6,583 bases of DNA from SAR324 cluster bacterium (GCA_012797725.1 JAAZON010000137.1:1-6583); one strand, 5' to 3'; counted from the stretch's first letter, positions 1 to 6,583 are shown. Notes: a model not told the origin generated them from the letters alone. Program-made: numbers and translations.

Positions 1-1292
1 CCCCAAGTATTAGTATAGTTTTGGGAGGGCCAGAAGTAAGTTATGAGACAGATAGACAATCGATAGTCCAATATGCTGATTGTGTCATAACCGGAGAGGC
101 GGAGCATGAATTCCCAAAGGTCTGCAAAAAAATTCTTTCAGGGCTATTTCCAGAAAAGAAAATTATACATTCTCAAAATCCGAATCTCGAGGATTTAAAG
201 CTTCCATACAATTACTATTCATCCGAGGATTTAGCTCAAAAGGCAGTTTATATTGAAGCATCTCGTGGCTGCCCCTTTCATTGCGAATTTTGTCTGTCTG
301 CATTGGACGAGTCCATCAGGTATTTTGACAAGAAAGTTATCCTTTCTGCATTAGATGATTTGCTTAGACGAGGGGCGCGGCACTTTAAGTTTGTGGATCG
401 CACCTTCAATCTTCCTTCGGAAACGTCAAAGGCCATCCTTGATTTCTTTGCTAATTCCTCCGGTGAAGGGATATTTGTACATTTTGAAATCGTTCCTGAT
501 ATTTTAAGCGATGAGATCAAAGCAAAATTGCAAAAATTCCCACCAGCCTTAATTCAATTAGAAGCTGGAGTTCAAAGTTTGAATCCAGAGGTTTGTGAGC
601 TTATTAACAGAAGGCAGGATTGTAAGCGTACATTGGAAAATTTAGCTTTCTTGAAGCAAAGAACCCACTCATATATTCACGCAGATCTTGTTGTAGGACT
701 CCCGAGCGAAGATTTAATTAGTATCGCTGAGGGATTTGATGCCCTTTATTCACTAGATTTACATGAGATTCAGATAGGAATTCTTAAGAGATTAAATGGG
801 GCACCAATAGTAAAGCATGAAAAAGATTATGAGCTTGTGTTTGATACCCATGCGCCCTATGAGATTTTAAGTACAAGCACATTGAGTTTCCATACTTTAC
901 AGCAACTAAAACGCCTCTCTCACGTTTTTGACTTTATATCAAACAGTGGAAATTTTAAGAAAACGATGCAACTTCTTGTGAAAACTCGTTCCTCAAGTTT
1001 TCAAAGCTTCTTGGACTTCTCAAATTGGGTCTACTTAAAGCTTGGTAGAGTTCATAGTGTTGCTCTTGAGAATTGGTGTGAGTTGCTATTTGCATATCTT
1101 GTTGAAGAACATGACTTAGATAAAAGCAAAGTTGCCGAGGTCATCTTTTACGATTATTCAAGAAAGCTAAGGTATGGCTTTCCAAAGATGCTTAAACGCT
1201 ATATTAGGAACGACAATCAGGATGCAGGAGAAGCCAAGCCTCCCAAAAAGTGGATGCCAAAGCGACAACAACAGCATATGAATTATGAATAG
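1..1292 (+). CDS. B12-binding-domain radical SAM protein, DUF4080 type (5' partial)
   Basis: The frame is open to the left edge and reads P-S-I-S-I-V-L-G-G-P-E-V-S, the typical end of a cobalamin-binding Rossmann domain, so the gene starts before the window and the in-frame TTG at 21 is an internal Leu codon. Visible length is 429 residues; family members are usually about 550-600, so perhaps 130-150 residues are missing. Numbering from the first whole codon, the radical SAM cluster motif is C90-PFH-C94-EF-C97, in the context EASRGCPFHCEFCLSALDE. This is followed by KFVDRTFN (about 129-136), FEIVPDIL (about 161-168), an EAGVQSLNP segment and DLVVGLPSEDL, the usual order of TIM-barrel strands in DUF4080 proteins. 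The three cysteines should bind the 4Fe-4S cluster that cleaves S-adenosylmethionine. The substrate of this subfamily is not known to me. The tail is basic (KPPKKWMPKRQQQ). Family call is firm; function is open. Confidence -1.
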   Translation, partial: PSISIVLGGPEVSYETDRQSIVQYADCVITGEAEHEFPKVCKKILSGLFPEKKIIHSQNPNLEDLKLPYNYYSSEDLAQKAVYIEASRGCPFHCEFCLSALDESIRYFDKKVILSALDDLLRRGARHFKFVDRTFNLPSETSKAILDFFANSSGEGIFVHFEIVPDILSDEIKAKLQKFPPALIQLEAGVQSLNPEVCELINRRQDCKRTLENLAFLKQRTHSYIHADLVVGLPSEDLISIAEGFDALYSLDLHEIQIGILKRLNGAPIVKHEKDYELVFDTHAPYEILSTSTLSFHTLQQLKRLSHVFDFISNSGNFKKTMQLLVKTRSSSFQSFLDFSNWVYLKLGRVHSVALENWCELLFAYLVEEHDLDKSKVAEVIFYDYSRKLRYGFPKMLKRYIRNDNQDAGEAKPPKKWMPKRQQQHMNYE

Positions 1293-1401
1293 GATTGAAT
1301 CTCCTCTTTTGGTAGTGTTATAGCCTCCAAGAAAAATAGATGAGTTGATTTGTTGGGATCTAAAACATCAATAGTCTAGTACGCCGTTTAGAAAGTATTT
1401 T

Positions 1402-1418
1402 AACCAGAACGACTGGTT
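1402..1418. repeat. Small inverted repeat (hairpin) between convergent genes
   Basis: AACCAG, a five-base loop and CTGGTT form a perfect six-base-pair stem, extendable by two G-U pairs in the plus-strand transcript. It lies between two convergent genes, where a bidirectional terminator would be expected. However, it is followed by GG on the plus strand and by AAAATAC on the minus strand, so it lacks the U-tract of an intrinsic terminator. It may be a transcript-end structure or chance. No better terminator is visible in the gap 1293-1573. Confidence -1.
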
Positions 1419-1478
1419 GGCCGCTTAGGTCTTGCCTATGCATAGACACATAGCCTTGTTATTTAGCTCCATTTAGGC

Positions 1479-1577
1479 ATGCCCGACGAAGTCTCGGTGA
1501 AGTTATGTCGCAAGTGCCACTTGTCAATGATGGTCGATAGTGAAAAGACTTATTTAAAGCGGCACTGGGCATTCTAG
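1479..1577 (+). CDS. Doubtful 32-codon ORF with CxxC motif
   Basis: An ATG at 1479 opens a 32-residue frame (start MPDEVSVKLCRKCHLS) ending in TAG at 1575-1577 and overlapping the last four bases of the convergent peptidase gene. C10 and C13, with H14 and H29, could form a small metal-binding knuckle, and the composition looks protein-like. Against it: no proper ribosome-binding site precedes the ATG (AGG lies one base upstream, too close), an in-frame stop lies just upstream at 1464-1466, and the length is within chance. It could also be the tail of a lost gene. I do not recognise it. Confidence -1.
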   Translation: MPDEVSVKLCRKCHLSMMVDSEKTYLKRHWAF

Positions 1578-4024
1578 TAAACTGTTATATAATCGATATT
1601 GACTATTTTCCCAATTGCCGTTGTCGCAATGATTCGCACTTGATGGGTTTTTCGTTTTAGGGGAGGGGTCTTTGCATACTGTTGCCACCTAGTCGCTGTA
1701 GAGTTTTGGATGAGAGTACCGATTGGTTTTCCGTCAATATAAATTCTAAGCCTACCTCCTTGAGGGCTGGTCTTAACACCAATACCAAGTTGGCTGCCTT
1801 TAAAGGAGAAGCTCAATTGAGCCCGAGAGTTTGAAGATGCTTGATGGTAGCCACGACGAAATGCTGAGTTAGCTCGTCGATAACCCCAGGCATTGGAATA
1901 TGTCAGTGCAGCATTCATATCATCATAGGTGCCCTTGTTAAGAACTTTAGGAGTTGGAGATGCGGTAGGGGTGGACGTTGGAGTAGGGGTTAACGTAGGT
2001 TCTGGCGTATTTGTTGCAGTAGGCGGCATTGGGAATGGTTCGGCGGATGCCGAGTATTCAATGCTCAGTGAGGGATCGCCATATAAATTGAAATCCATTA
2101 AGTTCATCCATGATTCCGCCTGCCAGCCGAAGCCCATTTGGCGCTTTGATTCAAAAAGCGATTTGCCCAGTGTTTCTCCGTTAGAGACTCCATCCATGAA
2201 GTAATAGCCTATAGATGCATTATCTGCCACACTTCTGCTTGGTAAGAATTCGCCAGTTGCATACCAGGAGACTCGTGAAGCGCTAACTGTTCCAATAGCC
2301 CCTTGTCTAAGCAGAGCGTATCCCAAATTGTTCTCGTTTTCAGGCGTCCCATTTGAACATGAATTTTGGTACACGACCGCAGGATATGAATCATTCAGCG
2401 AATATGTATCATTGCTGTGCAAAATTTGGGAATTGCCGAAGCTGTCTGTATCCCAACATCCATCATATCCAACATAAGCACCAACTTCTCCTCCATGGCC
2501 CCACCATGTAACAAGTCCAAACGTGCTTTGTGCCCAACGATCCCGGACTGTGCTGCCACCCCTTAATTCTTCATTTGGTACTACACGAGAGCATACTCCA
2601 CACGCTCCATGCCCTTGGGGATACATAACCCAGGAGTCAAATCCGCGTGGATTAAGATAGTCAATCAGCATCGCAATTGCCAAGTACGCTCCATCGGTTT
2701 CTCGTAGTCCTATGTTTACATCTGCAGCATTGGAAAAACTCATCGGAAGTAAGGCGCTTTTGCGCCATTCAGTGTTTTGGTCATTCTCGTATGTGATAAT
2801 TTTAGTGAGAATTGAATCAAGGTGAGCCGCCCAATCAGGAATGTCTTGATAGACTGGAATACGGCCAACCCACACTTCTGGTGTAAAGTCGACGCCGCCT
2901 GTTCCAAGATCTGAAGAGTAATCACCGAAATAGCCATCCCCATTTAAATCCCAATTTCCTGTGAGATCGGCATAGTAATAATCACTTGGAGATTCGTCAT
3001 AATCCATATAGAAGGATGCCCCGCGTCTAGGCCATAGCATCTTCATAGGAATATCACCAGTCGATGGATCGGGATTCCCAATTAAAAGGACATACTGTAT
3101 TTGTTTTGTTATGTAGTTATCCTGAAGCCATTTCCTGATTTTCTCAGGAGTCTCGTTAGGCGCTGTTCCTACGAGATTCCCATATTCAGACTCAGTCACT
3201 ATCTCCACATTATAACCACGGTTTTGTTTGTGTGAGATGAACTGAGAGAGCTTGCTGCTTTGCGAGAGGATCTCATCTGTAGTGATGATGGCGTATCCTG
3301 GAGCTGCGGGAGTTGCTTCTGATGTATGCAGGGGCTTGCTATACCAGGAAGTCGCGCTGTTAAAGTTGTGCATGACAGAGGCTGCTTGAATATTTCCTAT
3401 TAAATCATAAGAATTGCTCTTTGCGGAGATTTGTTTCTCTTTGAGTGTGTATGTTGTATGAACCTCAATCTCATTTAAGAGTCTCAAAAGCCCAACGACT
3501 GGATTATATTGTACTGGGTTTACACGAATTCGTGCAAAACGCCAGGCCCGAAGTGAAGATAGTACAGACAACTCAGCGGGAAATTCGGGATAATAAGCAT
3601 TCTTCGCAAAAACATTAATATTCTTGCCGTCTATAATACTATTTTGATTGGGACCCCAGTTGAGGACGACTCGTCCGTCTATGAACGTAACAAATGGAGG
3701 GGCTGGTGCTAATTTAAACGATCCAGGCAGAATGGTGCTGGATAAAACCTTTGTCTCGACTTTCACAGAGGTCTCGTCAACGTTAGGTGGAAGGGCCACA
3801 CTTAGCTCGGTTTCAGGAACCTTAGGATCTCCTGGTAGGCTCCTGTCAGATAGGCCATGGACATTAATAACATCATATTCAGAAGTAAGCTTGCCCAATT
3901 GGTAAGATGGCATTTTATAGTAAACAATTTCCTCCTCACCCAAAGCAATTATTGGGGAGAACATGGAGACCATTGCTATTATCGTTGTAACAAGAAAAAC
4001 TAGAATGAAGGGTCTTCTTAACAT
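1574..4024 (-). CDS. Secreted gingipain-like cysteine peptidase (family C25)
   Basis: The 816-residue product starts with a Sec signal peptide (MLRRPF, a hydrophobic core to about residue 28, likely cleavage near ALG-EEE). Next comes a gingipain-type propeptide (about 30-235; GDPKVPETELSVALPP at 65-80) and the catalytic domain (about 243-655). Visible family marks are YAIIT (244-248), LLIGNPDP (313-320), DYYYADL (348-354), a calcium-type loop DLNGDG (359-364), VGRIPV (386-391), WWGHGG with catalytic H510, QNSC with catalytic C556, and YGDPSL (648-653) near the domain end. A Thr-Pro linker (about 664-693) leads to a C-terminal beta-rich domain of about 120 residues ending in IDYITVY. It should be made as a zymogen and cleave proteins outside the cytoplasm; specificity cannot be read. 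The gingipain type IX secretion tail is not evident. The ATG fits the signal peptide, though no Shine-Dalgarno sequence precedes it. It lies 686 bases downstream of the flagellin gene on the same strand, probably with its own promoter. Confidence -1.
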   Translation of the reverse strand: MLRRPFILVFLVTTIIAMVSMFSPIIALGEEEIVYYKMPSYQLGKLTSEYDVINVHGLSDRSLPGDPKVPETELSVALPPNVDETSVKVETKVLSSTILPGSFKLAPAPPFVTFIDGRVVLNWGPNQNSIIDGKNINVFAKNAYYPEFPAELSVLSSLRAWRFARIRVNPVQYNPVVGLLRLLNEIEVHTTYTLKEKQISAKSNSYDLIGNIQAASVMHNFNSATSWYSKPLHTSEATPAAPGYAIITTDEILSQSSKLSQFISHKQNRGYNVEIVTESEYGNLVGTAPNETPEKIRKWLQDNYITKQIQYVLLIGNPDPSTGDIPMKMLWPRRGASFYMDYDESPSDYYYADLTGNWDLNGDGYFGDYSSDLGTGGVDFTPEVWVGRIPVYQDIPDWAAHLDSILTKIITYENDQNTEWRKSALLPMSFSNAADVNIGLRETDGAYLAIAMLIDYLNPRGFDSWVMYPQGHGACGVCSRVVPNEELRGGSTVRDRWAQSTFGLVTWWGHGGEVGAYVGYDGCWDTDSFGNSQILHSNDTYSLNDSYPAVVYQNSCSNGTPENENNLGYALLRQGAIGTVSASRVSWYATGEFLPSRSVADNASIGYYFMDGVSNGETLGKSLFESKRQMGFGWQAESWMNLMDFNLYGDPSLSIEYSASAEPFPMPPTATNTPEPTLTPTPTSTPTASPTPKVLNKGTYDDMNAALTYSNAWGYRRANSAFRRGYHQASSNSRAQLSFSFKGSQLGIGVKTSPQGGRLRIYIDGKPIGTLIQNSTATRWQQYAKTPPLKRKTHQVRIIATTAIGKIVNIDYITVY
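1949..2032 (-). repeat. Thr-Pro linker repeat inside the peptidase gene
   Basis: Residues about 665-692 of the peptidase are a low-complexity run of TPT/TPE/SPT units (TNTPEPTLTPTPTSTPT at its core), encoded by repeated ACnCCn-type codon pairs. Such linkers are extended, protease-resistant and often glycosylated, and here they separate the catalytic domain from the C-terminal module. The antisense of this stretch gives an artificial Gly-Val-rich open frame on the plus strand, which is not a gene. Confidence -1.
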
Positions 4025-4710
4025 CGCAGTTGCTATTTCAGAGTCTGGCTAACAATTCATATTCTTCTAAGCTCAAAAGAGAGTTCCAATCATGACTTGC
4101 TTTTAATCTAATGATACTCATTGGAATCGCATTTAAAGAATTAGATCTTAGATAGTTGGCCAATGAGATCAATCGTCTACTGCACCATGGAGCTAAAGAA
4201 TTGGCGCCATAAGTGTATTATAAGATGTTAATTTTAATTTTAATAAAAGGTCCTGACAGATGACTTTACGTTCTTTAATTGGTGGAATGACTTGTGGTAC
4301 GTAGTCTCAAGCCTTGCGATCTAAGAAAATCCTCTATTTCGCACACCCTCATTGAGAAAATAGCAGTGGCAAGATCGTTTATGCCAAAGCCGACTTCGAC
4401 TTGGACCAGTCAGTTGGTGGGCACGATGTGTGAATGATGCAGAAATTCGAGCCCTGTCTGGTAAAGATCCTAAAGAAGCATCAATCTTGCTTCTTTCTGC
4501 AGGCGATTTTACACTAATTGCGGGCAGGGGACGGTTTGTTTTTTCAAAGAGACCAATATCTGACAAGGAAGCAACATGATAGGGTCTTGCTTGTCCCAGG
4601 ACATCTGTCGTTGGCGCACCAGAGGTTGAAATTTCGTCTATGGCAGGGCTGTCGTTTCTCCCTGATGGGAAATCATGGCTAACGTCATCATTCTATCATA
4701 TCGTTAGGCT
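4025..4710. other. 686-base gap with no convincing gene; possible gene remnants
   Basis: On the minus strand there are three open stretches of protein-like composition. The first, 4324-4692 (123 codons, the same frame as the flagellin but after three stops), has only a TTG at 4566 as a start; its first 85 residues look plausible, the rest Arg- and Cys-rich as if out of frame. The second, 4278-4409 (44 codons, containing INDLATAIFSMRVCEIEDFL), lies in another frame. The third, 4041-4217 (59 codons, containing SLLSLEEYELLARL), is in the same frame as the second but after several stops. None has a ribosome-binding site or family I recognise. A seven-base inverted repeat (4084-4090 TTCCAAT with 4120-4126 ATTGGAA) is also present. 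The best reading is spacer plus a decayed gene. Confidence -1.
4217..4245 (-). promoter_or_regulatory. Candidate sigma-70-type promoter for the peptidase gene
   Basis: The minus strand reads a perfect TATAAT (-10) at 4222-4217, preceded by a very AT-rich stretch (TTATTAAAATTAAAATTAAC) that could serve as an UP-like element. The -35 match is poor: TATTAA at a 17-base spacing, three of six positions. Transcription would start near 4210 and leave a leader of about 185 bases before the peptidase ATG at 4024. An AT-rich spacer produces TATAAT easily by chance, so this is tentative. Confidence -1.
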
Positions 4711-6583
4711 CTATTGTAGGAGATGAATCACCAAGCGTATTTGTTGATTGGCTTGCGTAAGTATTGCCGTAGCAGCTTGGCTTTGAATTTGTCTATTTGT
4801 GAGATTTGTAACTTCTTCTGCAACATCTACATCCCGGATTCTAGACTCGGCTGCGGAGAGATTTTCTGTTGAGAGCCTAATGTTGTTAACTGCAAATGAG
4901 AGCCTTGAGCTAAAGGCTCCAACTACACCTCGCTGAATTCCTAGGCGCATAAGAGACTCTTCCATGTCAGACATTGCTTGTTTGGCGCCACTTATGGTCT
5001 TTAGGCTAAAGGGAAGCAGTGGGCCAAGGCCAGACGTTGTGTTTGACATGCGGATTGTTGTCAGTCCATTCCACCCACCTGTAGTACCTACTGTTGCGAC
5101 ATCAGGCACTCCATCTCTATTAAGATCTGCTACGGCAAGACCATAAGCACCTGTACCCGACTGGTCATATCCAGTGCCTTGTTTAAATGTCCCATCGCCG
5201 TTTCCTAGCATAATGGTAAAGCCGGCACCGAAGGAGTCAAATAAAGTGTCGGCAGTGACAATGTCAACGAAACCATCTCCATTTACGTCCGCAAGCTCGA
5301 CGCTTTTTGAGGAACTATTGCTACCGCCAAGATAAGAGTCGTCAACCCTGTATGGGGTATTTTTCTTGAAAGTTCCATCAGCATTGCCAAGCCGTATACT
5401 TACGTATCCTTCGCCAGCTCCTTCATCATTAGTGCCTGCCGAAACCAGATCAAGGACCCCGTCTCCATTTAAATCAGCAAGAGACACATCGTACAAGCCA
5501 ACTGCTGCAGTCCCTGCTAACATTTCATAGGAGACTTTAGCCTTGAATGTTCCATCTCCATTTCCTAGACGAATGGAGGCGTAACCAGAATTACCACTCT
5601 CGCCTACTGTTATTAAATCCAGATTGCCATCATTATTGAGATCAGCTAATGAGGCAGCATGGGAAATGCTTTCCGCGGCATAAGTTCCTGCGGTTGAAAA
5701 AGTGCCATTTCCATTGCCAAGGTAAACTCGGGCGATTCCACTTCCTCCAGTTGCTACAATATCAGCTCGTCCATCGTTATTTATATCATTAACTGCAAGA
5801 CCTGAGGCGCTTATCATTTCGGCAATTAGTACTGGGCTCGCAAAGGTACCATTTCCATTTCCAATCTGAATGTAAATAGCGTTTTCGCCTCCACTAATGA
5901 TATCTAACGAGCCATCGTTATTAAGATCACTTAGCACGACCGCGGATACACCAGTGCCTGGATCTGTCAAAAAGGAAGTGGGGGACTTAAAGCTTCCGTC
6001 CCCATTCCCAATACGAATGTTGACCCATCCCTCTGCACCTTTGTCGTCAGCAGTCACCATATCTAAAATGCCGTCACTATTTAAATCACCAAAGGTTATT
6101 GCATTTGTTGTCCCATTCCAGCTTGCTGTAGTAGTACTTGATGCCGCAAAAGTTCCAGTTCCAACTGCACCTCCGAGAGTAGAAGCTATAACTCCTGAAA
6201 CTCCGTATCCTGCCTGAAGATTTAGCGAGCCAAAGTCTCCAGAAAAGACTCTTCGATCATTAAACTTTGTAGATAATACAATTCGAGAATACTCTTCGGA
6301 TAATTCTTGTGCCTCTTGATCCATCGCCTCTCTTTGGGCGCTTCCATAACTTCCGGTAGCTGCTTGTGTTGCAAGCTCGTTGATTCGGGTGACGATGTTA
6401 GAGAGGGATTCGAGGGCGGCATCTGCGACGTTTACAAGACTAATGCCGTCATTTAGATTCCTGACGCCCTGGGTTAAGACACGGTTGTTGGCTTTGAGGC
6501 TTTCAGCTACCGCAAGGCCAGCTGGATCATCTGAGGCATTATTAATTCTTAGACCCGAGGATAGGCGCTCAAAGCTCTTTACA
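4711..6583 (-). CDS. Flagellin with a seven-bladed FG-GAP/VCBS propeller insert (5' partial)
   Basis: The frame stays open to the right edge (first whole codon at 6582), giving 623 visible residues; by comparison with other flagellins about 25 N-terminal residues and the start are off-window. The Met codon at 6324 is internal. Residues 1-130 are flagellin D0/D1: SFERLSSGLRINNASDDPAGLAVAE, then VRNLNDGISLVNVADAALE, INELATQAATGSYG and the STKFND segment. Residues about 135-521 replace the variable D2/D3 region with seven FG-GAP/VCBS repeats. Residues about 526-623 are C-terminal D1/D0 (AKQAMSDMEESLMRLGIQRG, SAAESRIRDVDVAEE, ILTQANQQ), ending LVIHLLQ where many flagellins end in a similar L-x-L-L-x form. 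The product should be exported by the flagellar apparatus and polymerise into filament, with the propeller facing outwards. The usual size range is about 270-500 residues, so this one is large. fliC/flaA naming is avoided because copy number and orthology are unknown. No U-tract terminator is visible after the stop. Confidence -1.
   Translation of the reverse strand, partial: VKSFERLSSGLRINNASDDPAGLAVAESLKANNRVLTQGVRNLNDGISLVNVADAALESLSNIVTRINELATQAATGSYGSAQREAMDQEAQELSEEYSRIVLSTKFNDRRVFSGDFGSLNLQAGYGVSGVIASTLGGAVGTGTFAASSTTTASWNGTTNAITFGDLNSDGILDMVTADDKGAEGWVNIRIGNGDGSFKSPTSFLTDPGTGVSAVVLSDLNNDGSLDIISGGENAIYIQIGNGNGTFASPVLIAEMISASGLAVNDINNDGRADIVATGGSGIARVYLGNGNGTFSTAGTYAAESISHAASLADLNNDGNLDLITVGESGNSGYASIRLGNGDGTFKAKVSYEMLAGTAAVGLYDVSLADLNGDGVLDLVSAGTNDEGAGEGYVSIRLGNADGTFKKNTPYRVDDSYLGGSNSSSKSVELADVNGDGFVDIVTADTLFDSFGAGFTIMLGNGDGTFKQGTGYDQSGTGAYGLAVADLNRDGVPDVATVGTTGGWNGLTTIRMSNTTSGLGPLLPFSLKTISGAKQAMSDMEESLMRLGIQRGVVGAFSSRLSFAVNNIRLSTENLSAAESRIRDVDVAEEVTNLTNRQIQSQAATAILTQANQQIRLVIHLLQ
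5029..6165 (-). repeat. Seven FG-GAP/VCBS repeats within the flagellin gene
   Basis: Seven units, spaced 47-62 residues apart, each carry a calcium loop of the form D-x-N-x-D-G-x-x-D followed by a hydrophobic strand and, in units 1-6, a GN-x-DG-T/S-F or GNGNGTF turn. The loops are DLNSDGILD, DLNNDGSLD, DINNDGRAD, DLNNDGNLD, DLNGDGVLD, DVNGDGFVD and DLNRDGVPD; their first Asp codons begin (minus strand) at 6087, 5928, 5787, 5643, 5475, 5289 and 5127. All liganding positions are kept in all seven. The unit-7 turn is absent and a lone GTGTF turn sits before unit 1 (visible residues about 141-145), the pattern of a propeller closed by its N-terminal strand. The units are clearly related as protein but differ at many synonymous sites. 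Confidence -1.

Noticed and set aside
21..23. TTG at 21 as start codon of the radical SAM gene
   Set aside because: The frame continues open to base 3 and encodes the conserved PSISIV segment just before LGGPEVS, so the TTG is an internal Leu and the gene begins outside the window.
1511..1523. CAAGTG-C-CACTTG palindrome
   Set aside because: A 13-base palindrome with a one-base centre; no partner site, no promoter near it, and within what chance allows in a window of this size.
1929..2204. Plus-strand Gly-Val-rich open frame opposite the peptidase
   Set aside because: It is the antisense of the Thr-Pro linker repeat; the GVGVDVGVGV pattern arises from complementing Thr-Pro codons.
1462..4197. 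11-base match TTTAGCTCCAT at 1462-1472 (plus) and 4187-4197 (minus)
   Set aside because: A few 11-base inverted matches are expected by chance in 6.6 kb, and the flanks do not extend it, so it is not evidence of a mobile-element end.
4321..4566. 81-codon minus-strand frame with a TTG start
   Set aside because: No ribosome-binding site, a non-ATG start inside a longer stop-free stretch, and an Arg/Cys-rich second half; treated only as a possible remnant.
4711..4740. Possible frameshift at the flagellin C-terminus (odd ending QQIRLVIHLLQ)
   Set aside because: The in-frame ending keeps the L-x-x-L-L pattern and length expected after QANQQ, so the annotated stop is most likely genuine.
6322..6324. 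ATG at 6324 as start of the flagellin
   Set aside because: The same frame continues upstream through 6582 with textbook flagellin N-terminal sequence (LSSGLRIN, DDPAGLAVAE), so this Met is residue 87 of the visible part.
6222..6422. Minus-strand 66-codon frame overlapping the flagellin N-terminal region
   Set aside because: It is an out-of-frame shadow of the conserved flagellin coding sequence and has no recognisable protein features.

Overview
The window comes from a flagellated bacterium of moderate GC content (roughly mid-40s per cent by eye) whose lineage cannot be fixed from the sequence. A real flagellin, a signal-peptide-bearing gingipain-like protease and a cobalamin-type radical SAM protein point to a free-living bacterium, probably an uncultured lineage. 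The protease has a Thr-Pro linker and a C-terminal beta module of a kind I associate with Chloroflexota and related environmental bacteria, but that is not enough to assign a phylum.

Layout. (1) Bases 1-1292, plus strand: the 3' part of a B12-binding-domain radical SAM gene of the DUF4080 type; its 5' end lies before the window. (2) Bases 1293-1573: a short gap between convergent genes, with a small hairpin and a doubtful 32-codon ORF carrying a CxxC motif. (3) Bases 1574-4024, minus strand: a complete secreted cysteine peptidase of family C25, with signal peptide, propeptide, catalytic domain holding the His/Cys pair, Thr-Pro linker and C-terminal beta-sandwich-like domain. (4) Bases 4025-4710: 686 bases without a convincing gene. 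It holds a candidate promoter for the peptidase and several short minus-strand frames of protein-like composition that may be the wreck of an older gene. (5) Bases 4711-6583, minus strand: a flagellin gene running off the right edge (its start codon is outside).

The flagellin is the notable item. Its conserved N- and C-terminal D0/D1 regions are ordinary, but the variable outer domain has been replaced by seven FG-GAP/VCBS (integrin-alpha-like) repeats. Each keeps an intact D-x-N-x-D-G-x-x-D calcium loop, and their arrangement predicts a closed seven-bladed beta-propeller. If assembled, the filament would display a calcium-binding propeller on every subunit, so it could act as an adhesive or ligand-binding organelle as well as a propeller for swimming.

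How the genes relate: flagellin and peptidase lie on the same strand and both products are exported (one through the flagellar export apparatus, one through Sec), but the 686-base gap argues against one operon. A shared role in surface attachment or in processing surface proteins is possible but only inferred. The radical SAM gene is convergent with them and probably unrelated.
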